This document shows positions 52,975 to 61,387 of a stretch of 64,000 nucleotides of DNA, in pieces. A program made the position numbers and the translations under genes. The notes beneath the pieces are model-generated. The model saw nothing but the letters and a program-made list of their open reading frames with translations. It made no database searches and had not been told where the DNA came from. Positions within the stretch are counted from its first letter, which is position 1. Each line of letters starts with the position of its first letter. Origin of the DNA: Hansschlegelia plantiphila (GTDB taxonomy: Bacteria > Pseudomonadota > Alphaproteobacteria > Rhizobiales > Methylopilaceae); the NCBI RefSeq assembly GCF_027922265.1, contig NZ_BSFI01000007.1:570979-634978 (forward strand), in the 5' to 3' direction.

Positions 52975-53718
52975 ATGAAGCAACCTCTCCAGGCCGCTCT
53001 TGGCCCTCTCGGCGAGCCCGGGCCCCCTCCCAAGCCGCGGGGAATGGCGCGGCTGCGCACCTATTTCCTCACCGGCCTCGTGGTCGCCGGTCCGGTCGCG
53101 ATCACGATCTGGCTCACGATGTGGCTGATCAACCTCATCGACGGCTGGGTCAAGCCGTTGATTCCGCCGGCCTGGAACCCGAACAGCTATCTGCCCGTAG
53201 CGGTGCCCGGCGTCGGCGTGCTCGCCGCGGTCCTGGGGCTCACCATCCTCGGGTTCCTCGCGGCGAATCTCGTCGGCCGTTCGGTCGTCCAGACCGGCGA
53301 GCAGGTGCTCGATCGGATGCCGATCGTCCGCAGCCTCTACAAGGGCGTGAAGCAGATTTTCGAAACGGTGTTCAAGCAGGACGGCACGAGCTTCCGCCGC
53401 GTCGGCCTGATCGAGTGGCCGGGACCGGGCATGTGGTCGCTCTGCTTCATCACCGAACCCGCCCGCGGCGCGCTGGCCGCCGGCCTGCCGGGGCCGGGCC
53501 ACATCTGCCTGTTCGTGCCGTGCACGCCGAATCCGACGACCGGCTATCTGGTGATGATGGAGGCCTCGAAGGTGACGGAAATCGGAGTCACCACCGACGA
53601 AGCGTTCAAGCTGATCATGTCGATGGGGATCATTCAGCCTCCCGAGATTGCGGCCGCGCCGGAGACGCCGCAGCTGCCGTCCGACGGTCGCCCCGCCTCG
53701 CCGGTAGCCGCGGAGTGA
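52975..53718 (+). CDS. DUF502 membrane protein
   Basis: A 247-residue protein with two strong hydrophobic helices at about 30-55 and 75-100. It contains the conserved sequences YFLTGLVVAGPVAITIWLT and MPIVRSLYKGVKQ, which define DUF502. The later part has IEWPGPGMWSLCFIT and VFVPCTPNPTTGYL-like LFVPCTPNPTTGYL. The family has no firmly known role. Start ATG 52975 was chosen because the conserved region begins soon after; a longer frame upstream is less likely. It is next to a small orphan gene and recG in convergent orientation. Confidence 0.85.
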   Translation: MKQPLQAALGPLGEPGPPPKPRGMARLRTYFLTGLVVAGPVAITIWLTMWLINLIDGWVKPLIPPAWNPNSYLPVAVPGVGVLAAVLGLTILGFLAANLVGRSVVQTGEQVLDRMPIVRSLYKGVKQIFETVFKQDGTSFRRVGLIEWPGPGMWSLCFITEPARGALAAGLPGPGHICLFVPCTPNPTTGYLVMMEASKVTEIGVTTDEAFKLIMSMGIIQPPEIAAAPETPQLPSDGRPASPVAAE

Positions 53719-53820
53719 ATTGAGCCATACTGCGGCGCAATGCGGTCATGCTGCATTGCGATACCTCCCGGTCTCGAACTTGCGAGAGGATGTTCGTGCA
53801 TTCGAACAGGAGCGTGGCCA

Positions 53821-54003
53821 ATGGGCGTGGCGGAACTCATCGTCGCGATCTGTCTGCAGGCGGAGCCGGGCGCCTGCCGTGTCTTCCACCGCAACAGTCC
53901 CTCGGCGCTCAACGGCTGTGCGCTGGTGGAGGAGGCTAGCGAAACCCTCGCGGTCGAGCCCGGCTGGTATCTCGCCCGCTGGAGCTGCCGCTGGCGTCGC
54001 TAA
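53821..54003 (+). CDS. Small conserved-looking protein of unknown function
   Basis: A 60-residue protein. A hydrophobic N-terminus (MGVAELIVAICLQ) is followed by cysteines in GACRVFHRN and NGCALVEEA, and a C-terminal PGWYLARWSCRWRR. The ending resembles a short alphaproteobacterial protein family with a GW-x-x-x-x-W-x-C motif, recalled from general knowledge. Its stop overlaps the recG stop on the other strand. Start ATG 53821 is chosen over 53740 because the shorter form has the compact pattern. Expression is not certain. Confidence 0.5.
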   Translation: MGVAELIVAICLQAEPGACRVFHRNSPSALNGCALVEEASETLAVEPGWYLARWSCRWRR

Positions 54004-56102
54004 CCCGCCCTCAGCAGCCGCACGGCCGCGTCGCGCTCGAACAGATGCAGCAGCAGGCGCAGCGCCTCGCCGCGCGGCGTCGAGAGGGTCGGGTCGCGGG
54101 ACAGGATCAGCGCGGCGTCGGCGTGCGCCGTCCTGACCAACTCGCCATGCGCCTCGATCCGCGCCAGCCGGAAAACCGCGGCGCCGCTTTGCCTTGAGCC
54201 CAGAACCTCGCCTTCTCCGCGAAGCTCGAGGTCCTTCTCCGCGATGATGAAGCCGTCCTCCGTGTCGCGCAGCGTCTCGAGCCGCGCTCTGGCGGTCTCG
54301 CCGAGCGGACCCTTCCACAGCAGCAGGCAGGTCGATCGCCCGGCGCCTCGCCCGACGCGACCACGCAGCTGATGGAGCTGGGCGAGGCCGAAACGCTCGG
54401 CGTGCTCGATCACCATGATGGTCGCTTCCGGCACGTTGACGCCGACCTCGATCACTGTGGTCGCGACCAGCACCGGCGTTTCGCCCGAGACGAAACGCTC
54501 CACCGCGGCGTCCTTCTCCGCGCCCTTCATCCGGCCGTGGACCAGCCCGACCTTGCCGGGAAACGCTTCCTCCAGCGCTGCGAACCGATCCTCCGCCGCC
54601 GCCACGTCGAGCGTCTCCGACTGCTCGACCAAAGGGCAGACCCAGTAGACCCGCGCGCCGCTCGCCATCGCGCGGCCGATCGCGCCGATGGTCTCGTCGA
54701 GCCGGTCGAGGCTCACCAGGCGGGTGTCGATCGGCGCGCGTCCCGGCGGCTTTTCGTCGAGGGCGGAATGGTCCATGTCGCCGAAGGCCGTCAGCACCAG
54801 GGTGCGCGGGATCGGCGTCGCGGTCATCACCAGCACATCCACGGCGGCGCCCTTCGAGGCCAGCGCCAGCCGCTGGCGGACGCCGAACTTGTGCTGCTCA
54901 TCGACGACGGCGAGCGCGAGGTCCCGGAAGACGACGTCGTCCTGAAACAGCGCGTGGGTGCCGACCAGAAGATCGATCTCACCGGCCGCCAGTCGCTGCA
55001 GCGCCGCAGTGCGCTCGCGGCCCTTCTCCCGGCCGGTCAGGATCGCGACGCGCATCCCCGCCGCTTCCGCCAGCGGCTCGAGCGTCGCGAGGTGCTGGCG
55101 GGCGAGGATCTCGGTGGGCGCCATGATCGCCGCCTGCCGGCCGGCCTCGACGACGGTCGCGGCGGCGAGCAGCGCGACCACGGTCTTGCCCGAGCCGACG
55201 TCTCCCTGCAGCAGGCGGAGCATGCGCGTCGGCGCGGCGAGGTCGGTTCGGATCGCCTCGACAGCGCGGGCTTGCGCGCCCGTCAGCGCGAAGGGCAGGG
55301 CGGCCCCTATCGCCCGTGACATACGCCCGTCGCCGACCGAGCTACGCCCGCTGCCGCGCCGCATATGTGCGCGCACCAGCTGCAGCGCGAGCTGGTTCGC
55401 CAGCAGCTCGTCATAGGCGAGGCGCGTGAGCGCAGGGCCTTCGGGCGCGACCTCCTGCGGCGTGTTCGGGCGATGCAGGGCGTTGAGGGAGGCGGCGAAA
55501 CCCGCGAAGCCGCGCTGAGCCAGGAACGCCTCGTCCTGCCATTCCGGGAGCTCCGGCAGGCGGTCGAGCGCGGCGCGGGCGAGCTTCGCGATGAGGCCAT
55601 GCGTCAGCCCCTCGACCAGCGGGTAGGTCGGCTCGACCGGCGGCAGCTTGGCGAGGCCCTCTGCGTCGAGGACGTGCGAGGGATGCACGATCTGGAACGA
55701 GCCGTCGAAGACCTCGGGCGCGCCTGACACCCAGCGCTTCTCGCCGACAGGAAGCAGCCGCTCGAGATAGGGGCCGTGGGCCTTGAAAAAGACCAGCGAG
55801 ATCGCCCCGGTCTCGTCGGCCACGACGATCCTGTAGGGTCCGCGCGCGCTTCGGGGCGGCTGGTGACGCTCGACCTCGACCTCCACCGTCGCGATCTCCC
55901 CGGCGATGAGATCGGCGATCTTCGGCCGCGCCCGCCGGTCGATCGCGCCGGTCGGCGCGTGCAGCAGCAGGTCGATCACCCGCGGTTCGCCGCCGGTCGG
56001 CGAGGGGCCAAGCAGCCGGCCGAGCGCTTTCGCGACCTTCGGGCCGACGCCGGGCAGGGCGGTCGCTTCGGCGAACAGGGGATCGAGGCGGGAGTCGCGC
56101 AT
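54000..56102 (-). CDS. recG: ATP-dependent DNA helicase RecG
   Basis: Remodels stalled replication forks and Holliday junctions. The 700-residue protein has the N-terminal wedge domain (DETGAISLVFFKA in its OB fold), the helicase motif I GDVGSGKT, motif II DEQH, motif III TATPIPRTL and the C-terminal LHQLRGRVGRG, as in RecG and Mfd. The start ATG 56102 follows AAAGAGG and gives the normal family length. A start at 56207 would overlap the sdhE start and is rejected. The region is divergent from sdhE. Confidence 0.96.
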   Translation of the reverse strand: MRDSRLDPLFAEATALPGVGPKVAKALGRLLGPSPTGGEPRVIDLLLHAPTGAIDRRARPKIADLIAGEIATVEVEVERHQPPRSARGPYRIVVADETGAISLVFFKAHGPYLERLLPVGEKRWVSGAPEVFDGSFQIVHPSHVLDAEGLAKLPPVEPTYPLVEGLTHGLIAKLARAALDRLPELPEWQDEAFLAQRGFAGFAASLNALHRPNTPQEVAPEGPALTRLAYDELLANQLALQLVRAHMRRGSGRSSVGDGRMSRAIGAALPFALTGAQARAVEAIRTDLAAPTRMLRLLQGDVGSGKTVVALLAAATVVEAGRQAAIMAPTEILARQHLATLEPLAEAAGMRVAILTGREKGRERTAALQRLAAGEIDLLVGTHALFQDDVVFRDLALAVVDEQHKFGVRQRLALASKGAAVDVLVMTATPIPRTLVLTAFGDMDHSALDEKPPGRAPIDTRLVSLDRLDETIGAIGRAMASGARVYWVCPLVEQSETLDVAAAEDRFAALEEAFPGKVGLVHGRMKGAEKDAAVERFVSGETPVLVATTVIEVGVNVPEATIMVIEHAERFGLAQLHQLRGRVGRGAGRSTCLLLWKGPLGETARARLETLRDTEDGFIIAEKDLELRGEGEVLGSRQSGAAVFRLARIEAHGELVRTAHADAALILSRDPTLSTPRGEALRLLLHLFERDAAVRLLRAG

Positions 56103-56205
56103 CGGCCTCTTTGGAGCGGAGGCCGCGCGCCAGCGCAAGAGCTGTGGCTGACATGCGCGCTCTGGGCTGGTACGGAACGGGCGAAATCCTGATATCAGCG
56201 GGCTC

Positions 56206-56508
56206 ATGACCGGAACGACCAGAACCGCCGCGGGGCTCGACCCCGGCCGGCGCCGAGCGCTCTACCGCTCCTGGCGGCGGGGAACCCGCGAGATGGACCT
56301 GCTGATGGGCCGTTTCGCCGACGCCGAGATCGACAGCTTCGACGACGCCGAGTTCGCCGACTTCGAGGCGCTGATCGAGGCGCCCGACCGCGACCTGTTC
56401 GCGTGGATCGCCGAGAGGGAGCCCGTTCCCTCGAACTACGACACGGAAATCTTTCGTCGCCTCAAGGCGTTCCACGAGGCTTTTCCCACGACGGATCACA
56501 TTGGCTGA
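56206..56508 (+). CDS. sdhE: FAD assembly factor SdhE
   Basis: Helps attach FAD to succinate dehydrogenase. The 100-residue protein carries the conserved RxxxxGxRE-like sequence, here RSWRRGTREMDLLMGRF, with the invariant Gly and Glu, and the helical bundle ending NYDTEIFRRLKAFH. Start ATG 56206. It is divergent from recG and 117 bases before mfd on the same strand. sdh genes are not in the window. Confidence 0.9.
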   Translation: MTGTTRTAAGLDPGRRRALYRSWRRGTREMDLLMGRFADAEIDSFDDAEFADFEALIEAPDRDLFAWIAEREPVPSNYDTEIFRRLKAFHEAFPTTDHIG

Positions 56509-56625
56509 CGCGTCGTCGTGTCCCGCCTGGATACGGCCGAACGGATCCTTTCTGAACGCCCGCCGTGACCGTGTTTCGGCTCAAGGTCGGGATGGCGCCC
56601 CGGCGCTTCACATCGCAAGATCGAC

Positions 56626-59600
56626 ATGACCCTCAAGCTCGACGCCCTTCTCGACGACAAGCCCGCCACCGTCGGCAATGTGCCGGACGGCTTCGACGCG
56701 CTGATCGTCGGCGACCTCGCCCGCGCGCTGTCCGGCCGGCGCCATGACGCCGCGGGCGTGGTGCATATCGCGCGCGACGGCCAGCGGCTGGCGGCGGTCG
56801 AGCGCGCGCTCGCCTTCATGGCGCCGGACGTCGAGCGGCTGGTGTTTCCGGGCTGGGACTGCCAGCCCTATGACCGCGTCTCGCCGAACGCCGCGATCAT
56901 CGCCCAGCGGACCACGACGCTCGCCCGGCTTGCGGTCTCCCGCGGCGGCGAGAAGCCGCGCGTGGTGCTGACCACGGTGAACGCTGCGCTCCAGAGGGTC
57001 GCGACGCCCCAGAACGTCGCGCGCCAGAGCTTTTCGGCCGCTCCCGGCAACGTCGTCGACCTCAAGCAGCTCACCGAATGGCTGGAGATCAACGGCTTCA
57101 TGCGGTCCTCGACGGTGCGCGACTACGGCGAATACGCCGTGCGCGGCGGCATCGTCGACCTGTTTCCGGCCGGTCACGCCGAGCCGATCCGGCTCGACTT
57201 CTTCGGCGACACGCTTGAGTCCATTCGTCCGTTCGACCCGGAGACCCAGCGATCCACCGGCCAGCTTCGGGCGCTCGACCTCGTGCCGATGAGCGAGGTC
57301 CAGCTGACCTCCGACACCATTCGTCGCTTCCGCCAGTCCTACGCCGCGACCTTCGGCGCGCCGAACCGCGACGACCAGCTCTATGCGGCGGTGAGCGAGG
57401 GCCGGCGCTATCCCGGCATGGAGCACTGGCTGCCGCTGTTCCACGACGGGCTCGCCACCCTGTTCGACCACCTGCCTGACGCGCGCTACGTGCTCGATCC
57501 GCTGGCGGAGGACGCCGCCGGCGAGCGGCTGGCGCTGATCGCGGACTACTACGACGCCCGCGTCGAGAACCGGAAGCACGACAAGACCGGCGGCGCCTAC
57601 AAGCCGTTGAAGCCGGACGCGCTCTACCTGTCGCCCGACGAATGGAGGGAGCGGCTCGGGTCGGCGTCGCCGATCCGGCTGAGCCCTTTCGGTCTGCCGG
57701 AGAACAAAGCCGCCCGCGTGATGGACGCCGGCGCCCGCGGCGGCCGGACCTTTGCGGCGGAGCGGGCGGACGAAGGCGCCAACGTGTTCGACGCCGTCGT
57801 CGCGCATATCCGCGTGACGCGGGAGGACGGCAAGCGCGTGCTCGTCGCCGCCTGGAGCGACGGCGCGCGCGATCGTCTCCAGACCGTGCTGAACGATCAC
57901 GGCCTCGTCGCCACCCGGACCGTTCAGAGCTGGCGCGACGCCATGGCGGCGCCGGCTGAGGCCGTGACGCTCGGCGTGCTCGGGATCGAGCAGGGCTTCG
58001 AGACCGACGACGTCGCCGTCATCGCAGAGCAGGACATCCTCGGCGACAGGCTGGTGCGTGGAAAGGCCAAGCGTCGCCGCCCGCAGGATTATCTCACCGA
58101 AGCCGCCGGCCTCGCGCCGGGCGATCTCGTCGTTCATGTCGACCACGGCATCGGCCGCTTCGTCGGGCTCAAGACCATCGAGGCCGCCGGCGCGCCCCAT
58201 GACTGCGTCGAGTTGCACTACGCCGACAAGGCGAAGCTTTTCCTCCCCGTCGAGAACATCGAGCTGCTGACACGCTACGGTTCGGAGGAGACCGAGGCGC
58301 AGCTCGACCGGCTCGGCGGCTCGGGCTGGCAGGGCCGGAAGGCGCGGCTGAAGAACCGCATCCGCGAGATGGCGGGCGAACTCATCAAGATCGCCGCCGC
58401 CCGGATGACGAAGGAGGCGCCGCGCGCGGTTCCTCCGGAGGGACTCTATGACGAGTTCGCCGCGCGCTTCCCCTATGACGAGACCGAGGACCAGCAGGCT
58501 GCGATCGACGCCGTGCTGGACGACCTTGCGGCTGGTCGCCCGATGGATCGGCTGATCTGCGGCGACGTCGGCTTCGGCAAGACCGAGGTCGCGCTGCGCG
58601 CCGCCTTCGTTATGGCGATGAGCGGCCGGCAGGTCGCGGTCGTGGTGCCGACCACCCTGCTCGCACGCCAGCACTACAGGACGTTCGCGGAGCGCTTCCG
58701 CGGGCTTCCGCTGAAGGTCGCCCAGGCCTCGCGCTTCGTCGGAACGAAGGAGACCAACGAGACCAAGAAGGGCCTCGCCAGCGGCGACGTCGACATCGTC
58801 GTCGGCACCCATGCGCTGCTCGGCAAGTCGATCGCCTTCAAGGACCTCGGCCTCGTCATCGTCGACGAGGAGCAGCACTTCGGCGTCGGCCACAAGGAGA
58901 AGATGAAGCAGCTGCGGGCCGAGGTGCACGTGCTCACCCTCTCCGCGACGCCGATCCCGCGCACGCTGCAGCTTGCGATGACGGGGGTGCGCGAGCTCTC
59001 GATGATCGCGACGCCGCCCGTCGACCGGCTCGCGGTGCGGAGCTTCATCGCGCCGTTCGACCCGTTGATCGTGCGTGAGGCGCTGCTGCGCGAGCGCTAC
59101 CGCTCCGGCCAGTCGTTCTTCGTCTGCCCGCGCATCGAGGACATCGCGGACGCGCAGGCGTTCCTCGCGTCCGAGGTGCCGGAGGTGAAGGTCGCCGTCG
59201 CCCACGGGCAGATGGCGGCCGGCGACCTCGAGAAGGTGATGACGGACTTCTACGAGGGCCGCTTCGACGTGCTGCTGTCGACCGCGATCGTGGAGTCGGG
59301 CCTCGACATCCCGAACGCCAACACGCTCGTGGTCTACCGAGCCGACATGTTCGGCCTCGCCGCGCTCTATCAGCTCCGCGGCCGGGTGGGCCGCGCCAAG
59401 ACCCGCGCCTACGCGCTGTTCACGGTGCCCGCCAACAAGACGCCGACCGCGAACGCCGAGCGCAGGCTCAAGGTGCTGCAGTCGCTCGAAGGTCTCGGCG
59501 CAGGCTTCCAGCTGGCGTCGCATGATCTCGACATCCGCGGCGCCGGCAATCTGCTCGGCGAGGAGCAGTCCGGGCACATCCGCGAGGTCGGCTACGAGCT

Positions 59601-60138
59601 CTATCAGCAGATGCTGGCCGACGCGGTCGAGTCGCTGAAGGAAGGCGGGGCCGAAGTCGTCTCCGACCAGTGGTCGCCCCAGATCACTCTCGGGGCGCCG
59701 GTGATGATCCCGGAGGACTACGTCGGCGACCTCGGCGTCCGCCTGTCTCTCTACCGCCGGCTCGCCGAGATCGACACCGACGAGGCGCTGGACTCGTTCG
59801 CCGCCGAACTCGCCGACCGCTTCGGCCCTCTGCCGAGCGAAGTGAAGCAGCTCCTGGAGATCGCCGCGATCAAGGCGCTCTGCCGCCGCGCCAACGTCGA
59901 GAAGATCGACGCCGGCCCGAAGGGCGTGGTGCTCGCCTTCCGCGACAACTCCTTCGCCAACCCCGACGGGCTGGTGCGGCACATCGCAATCGAGGAAGGC
60001 CCGAACGCCAAGGTCCGGCCGGACATGAAGATCGTTTTCCGCCGGGAATGGGCGACGGTCTCAGCCCGCCTCAAGGGCGCCGCCAAGCTGCTGCGCGATC
60101 TGGTGAAGATCGCCGAGGCGGTAAAGAAGGCGGCCTGA
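56626..60138 (+). CDS. mfd: Transcription-repair coupling factor Mfd
   Basis: Translocase that removes stalled RNA polymerase and recruits UvrA. The 1170-residue length is typical. The N-terminal UvrB-like part includes FPGWDCQPYDRVSP. The RNA-polymerase-interaction domain begins near GDLVVHVDHGIGRFVGL. The RecG-like helicase domain has GDVGFGKTEVALRAAF and DEEQHFGVGHKEK. The TRG motif region is near YQLRGRVGRAKTRAYA. The C-terminal domain follows. Start ATG 56626. The gene after it begins 4 bases after the stop. Confidence 0.97.
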   Translation: MTLKLDALLDDKPATVGNVPDGFDALIVGDLARALSGRRHDAAGVVHIARDGQRLAAVERALAFMAPDVERLVFPGWDCQPYDRVSPNAAIIAQRTTTLARLAVSRGGEKPRVVLTTVNAALQRVATPQNVARQSFSAAPGNVVDLKQLTEWLEINGFMRSSTVRDYGEYAVRGGIVDLFPAGHAEPIRLDFFGDTLESIRPFDPETQRSTGQLRALDLVPMSEVQLTSDTIRRFRQSYAATFGAPNRDDQLYAAVSEGRRYPGMEHWLPLFHDGLATLFDHLPDARYVLDPLAEDAAGERLALIADYYDARVENRKHDKTGGAYKPLKPDALYLSPDEWRERLGSASPIRLSPFGLPENKAARVMDAGARGGRTFAAERADEGANVFDAVVAHIRVTREDGKRVLVAAWSDGARDRLQTVLNDHGLVATRTVQSWRDAMAAPAEAVTLGVLGIEQGFETDDVAVIAEQDILGDRLVRGKAKRRRPQDYLTEAAGLAPGDLVVHVDHGIGRFVGLKTIEAAGAPHDCVELHYADKAKLFLPVENIELLTRYGSEETEAQLDRLGGSGWQGRKARLKNRIREMAGELIKIAAARMTKEAPRAVPPEGLYDEFAARFPYDETEDQQAAIDAVLDDLAAGRPMDRLICGDVGFGKTEVALRAAFVMAMSGRQVAVVVPTTLLARQHYRTFAERFRGLPLKVAQASRFVGTKETNETKKGLASGDVDIVVGTHALLGKSIAFKDLGLVIVDEEQHFGVGHKEKMKQLRAEVHVLTLSATPIPRTLQLAMTGVRELSMIATPPVDRLAVRSFIAPFDPLIVREALLRERYRSGQSFFVCPRIEDIADAQAFLASEVPEVKVAVAHGQMAAGDLEKVMTDFYEGRFDVLLSTAIVESGLDIPNANTLVVYRADMFGLAALYQLRGRVGRAKTRAYALFTVPANKTPTANAERRLKVLQSLEGLGAGFQLASHDLDIRGAGNLLGEEQSGHIREVGYELYQQMLADAVESLKEGGAEVVSDQWSPQITLGAPVMIPEDYVGDLGVRLSLYRRLAEIDTDEALDSFAAELADRFGPLPSEVKQLLEIAAIKALCRRANVEKIDAGPKGVVLAFRDNSFANPDGLVRHIAIEEGPNAKVRPDMKIVFRREWATVSARLKGAAKLLRDLVKIAEAVKKAA

Positions 60139-60142
60139 CGCC

Positions 60143-60640
60143 ATGGCGACCGAAGATTCCATCCGGTTCATCCTTACCCACATCCCGTCGCTGACGTTCT
60201 GCGCGGCTCTGCTGATCGCCTCCATCCACGACCGGACGACCCCGGCGGCTTCCCGCTATCTCTCCTGGATCCTGCTTCTGGCCGTCGGCGTGGACGGGCT
60301 CTGGGCCGGGCTCTTCCACGTGTTCGCGCCGGAAACCGCGGCCCGTTTCATCGGCTGGCAGGTGAGTCCGTTCCAGTATGAGGTCGGCGTCGCCGACATC
60401 GCGCTGGGGGCGGTGGCGGTGGCTTCGTTCTGGCGCCCGCTCGACTTCAAGGCTGCGGTCGTCGGCTACGCCGCGATCTTCTATGCGGGCGTCGCGATCG
60501 GCCATGTCAGGCAGATGATCGAGGCGGACGACTTCGCGCCGGGCAACGCCGGACTGTTGCTCGCACTGACCGTGCTGCGGGTCGCGGTCCTGGTCGGTCT
60601 TCTCGTCGCCGCGCGAAGAAGCGAGCGGAGCAGGGCGTAG
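60143..60640 (+). CDS. Four-helix membrane protein (DUF6790-like)
   Basis: A 165-residue protein with four predicted membrane helices, at about 8-26, 40-60, 85-102 and 140-158. Sequences such as WILLLAVGVDGLWAGLFHVFAPETAA and GWQVSPFQYEVGVADIALG resemble DUF6790 proteins. The family has no known role. ATG 60143 comes four bases after the mfd stop, so it may be cotranscribed with mfd. A weak ribosome site only. It converges with the DsbA-like gene. Confidence 0.75.
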   Translation: MATEDSIRFILTHIPSLTFCAALLIASIHDRTTPAASRYLSWILLLAVGVDGLWAGLFHVFAPETAARFIGWQVSPFQYEVGVADIALGAVAVASFWRPLDFKAAVVGYAAIFYAGVAIGHVRQMIEADDFAPGNAGLLLALTVLRVAVLVGLLVAARRSERSRA

Positions 60641-60647
60641 CGGGGCG

Positions 60648-61310
60648 TTACTCCTCGACCTCGTCCTCGTCGCCCATCGCCCGGTCGATCGCTTCGAGCA
60701 GCACCTCCGGCGGGTGTGCGCCCATCACCACGAGCTTGCCCGCGAAGATGAAGCACGGCACGCCTTCGACCCCCATCGCGCGGGCCTGGGCGACCTCCTC
60801 ACGGACCTCCTCGGCGTCTTCGTCGGTGTCCAGCCGGTCTCGCAGCGTCTCCCAGTCGAGACCGGTCTCCTCGGCGGCGCCTGCGATGACGTCGCGGTCG
60901 GAGATGTCCTCGCCATTGGTGAAATAGCCTTCGAACAGGCGCTCAATGAGCGCGCCCTGCGCGGTCGGCCCTTCCTCCGCCGCCCAGCGGATGGCGCGGT
61001 GGGCGTCGAGCGAGTTCGGCGCGCGCTCGATGTCGGCGAACAGCAACGCGACGCCCTCGTCACGACCGATCGCGGCCAATTGGTCATGGGTCGCGCGCAC
61101 CCGCGCGACGTCGTCGAACTTGCTCTCGAGATACTCCGCGCGATCCAGCCCTTCCGGCGGGATCGATGGGTCGAGCTGGTAAGGGCGCCAGCGGATCGCA
61201 GCTTCGATGTCCGGGCGCGCCGCGAGCGCCGCCTCCAGCCGCCGTTTGCCGATCCAGCACCAGGGGCACACGGGATCCGCGAAGACGTCGATCTGGAGGG
61301 TCACGGACAT
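60648..61310 (-). CDS. DsbA-family thioredoxin-like oxidoreductase (FrnE-like)
   Basis: A 220-residue protein with the thioredoxin-fold active site CPWCW at about residues 15-19 and a conserved cis-proline region GVEGVPCFIF near 185. The helical insertion and the FADPVCPWCWIGKRRLE start match the FrnE/2-hydroxychromene-2-carboxylate isomerase branch, which lacks a signal peptide and acts in the cytoplasm. Start ATG 61310; a longer reading to 61775 is rejected. Its exact redox or isomerase role cannot be told from the sequence. Confidence 0.85.
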   Translation of the reverse strand: MSVTLQIDVFADPVCPWCWIGKRRLEAALAARPDIEAAIRWRPYQLDPSIPPEGLDRAEYLESKFDDVARVRATHDQLAAIGRDEGVALLFADIERAPNSLDAHRAIRWAAEEGPTAQGALIERLFEGYFTNGEDISDRDVIAGAAEETGLDWETLRDRLDTDEDAEEVREEVAQARAMGVEGVPCFIFAGKLVVMGAHPPEVLLEAIDRAMGDEDEVEE

Positions 61311-61387
61311 CGGAATGCTGCCTGATTGAGAACGGTCAGGCGGCAGATATGGGCGCGTCGCGCGTCTGGCGAAACCCCGGACGCCCC

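Noticed and set aside
56102..56208. Upstream recG start at 56207 overlapping the sdhE start
   Set aside because: The extension is not conserved in RecG, and ATG 56102 has a ribosome site and gives the normal length.
56608..59982. Very long minus-strand open frame (about 1124 residues) opposite mfd
   Set aside because: It is a high-GC antisense frame without recognisable domains. The plus strand encodes Mfd with all motifs.
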